Assembly (NCBI GenBank): GCA_022447095.1
Contig: JAKUUP010000009.1
Location: 1-48,482, forward strand
Origin: Candidatus Thalassarchaeum betae
Lineage (GTDB): Archaea; Thermoplasmatota; Poseidoniia; Poseidoniales; Thalassarchaeaceae
Length of the DNA: 48,482 nt
Direction: 5' to 3'
The notes below the pieces were generated by a model that saw only the letters and a program-made list of their open reading frames with translations, did no database searches and was not told where the DNA came from. Both the position numbers and the translations under genes were made by a program. Each line of letters opens with the position of its first letter. The stretch's first letter is position 1. Below are positions 48,008 through 48,482 of this stretch, piece after piece.

Positions 48008-48482
48008 TTACTGTACGCCGCCCTCTAGCGACCAGAATCGGTCGCAGTCGAACGAGACAGTTCCATCGCTTCCTGCGTTGAAGGTTCCAACACAGTATCC
48101 GTTGCCGCCTACATCTCCACCTGCGGTGAAGGTGTGGACGCCGCTGGCGCCTACGAAGCCTTGACCGACAGCCGATATCAGCGCGCTGAGAGGCGTACCC
48201 TCAGGGCTTGAGAAGCTGGCGAACACCGAGAACATGACGATGATCATAGCGTCGAACGCCTCGGCAGTGTAGATACCTTCAGCGCAGTCAGGCACGGCGC
48301 CGCACAGGGCAGCGAAGGCCACCGAGCGCTCGTTCGGCGTAGCCGAAGCGGGCTTGGTGGCAACGATACCGTCGCACAGAGTCGGGTCGGACATCGATGC
48401 GCACAGTCCTTCCTCAGCGACACCGTCGCCTCCGAAGATCTGTCCGGAGAAGCTCTGAACTGCGAGCTCCTCTACGATGGCC
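48008..48482 (-). CDS. livK: Periplasmic-type substrate-binding protein LivK-like, C-terminal part (runs off window)
   Basis: The frame is open to the last base, so the gene continues beyond the window. The visible ~157 residues include DGVAEEGLCASMSDPTLCDG, then GIYTAEAFDAMIIVMFSVFA, the usual TAxxYDA segment of type I periplasmic binding proteins, followed by LISAVGQGFVGASGVHTFTA and GDVGGNGYCV with a final DRFWSLEGGVQ. Several cysteines suggest disulfides in an exported protein. Position ahead of livHM-livG-livF identifies it as the transporter's solute receptor. Methionine 48394 is internal, not the start. Confidence 0.85.
   Translation of the reverse strand, partial: AIVEELAVQSFSGQIFGGDGVAEEGLCASMSDPTLCDGIVATKPASATPNERSVAFAALCGAVPDCAEGIYTAEAFDAMIIVMFSVFASFSSPEGTPLSALISAVGQGFVGASGVHTFTAGGDVGGNGYCVGTFNAGSDGTVSFDCDRFWSLEGGVQ

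Noticed and set aside
1-48482. tRNA, rRNA, CRISPR array, insertion sequence or integrase genes
   Set aside because: Gaps between genes are short and none shows a cloverleaf, direct-repeat array or transposase; nothing could be supported by eye.

Overview
The window comes from an archaeon, most likely a marine Thermoplasmatota of the Poseidoniales / Marine Group II type. The archaeal markers seen directly are: a secE-spt5-uL11-uL1-uL10(P0)-L12 cluster with archaeal-type proteins, FtsZ of the euryarchaeal type, an AK6-like kinase, an archaeosine-type radical SAM enzyme, GatE, MCM, Pth2 and archaeal-style TATA/TTAAA promoter elements. The lineage guess (inference) rests on that mix plus many secreted proteins with TSP3, RCC1 and GCC2/GCC3-like repeats, moderately high GC, and clear Shine-Dalgarno sites before several genes.

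Layout. 1-2.5 kb: end of an NDUFA9-like SDR protein, a tiny membrane ORF, a Ca2+/H+ antiporter (-) and an AK6-like kinase (+). 2.5-4.4 kb: a CDP-alcohol phosphatidyltransferase and ftsZ. 4.4-8.0 kb: the transcription/translation cluster, with two oddities: Spt5 carries an N-terminal Nudix-like domain, and uL11 lacks its whole N-terminal domain. 8.0-10.5 kb: lineage-type unknowns and a TSP3-repeat lipoprotein. 10.5-15 kb (-): YchF-like GTPase, a heme-copper-oxidase-like membrane protein without its heme ligands plus a small partner, and RaSEA. 15-18.8 kb: hexapeptide acyltransferase-like protein, a zinc-finger membrane protein, a coiled-coil protein and an M20 peptidase. 18.9-27.4 kb (-): a two-gene AddA/AddB-like helicase-nuclease. 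27.4-32.8 kb (-): thioredoxin-like surface protein, threonine aldolase, and an RCC1 + GCC2-repeat surface protein. 32.9-35.6 kb: aminotransferase, cysteine dioxygenase and an aquaporin-fold protein lacking both NPA motifs. 35.7-41.7 kb (-): a run MCM-GatE-DUF4430 protein-ECF S component-Pth2. 42-48.5 kb: a PPC/DUF296 protein, then (-) a branched-chain amino-acid-type ABC transporter livK-livHM(fused)-livG-livF; livK runs off the window end.

Working together: the 4.5-8 kb cluster builds Sec translocation, transcription elongation and the ribosomal GTPase-associated centre. The Liv genes form one import system for amino acids or similar solutes. The DUF4430 protein plus ECF S component suggest vitamin (possibly cobalamin) capture. 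The AddAB-like pair is predicted to process DNA ends. No tRNA, rRNA, CRISPR array, insertion sequence or integrase was recognised. Intergenic regions are short and often hold GC-rich perfect hairpins near promoters or gene ends. All family assignments are from reading motifs by eye; no database search was run.
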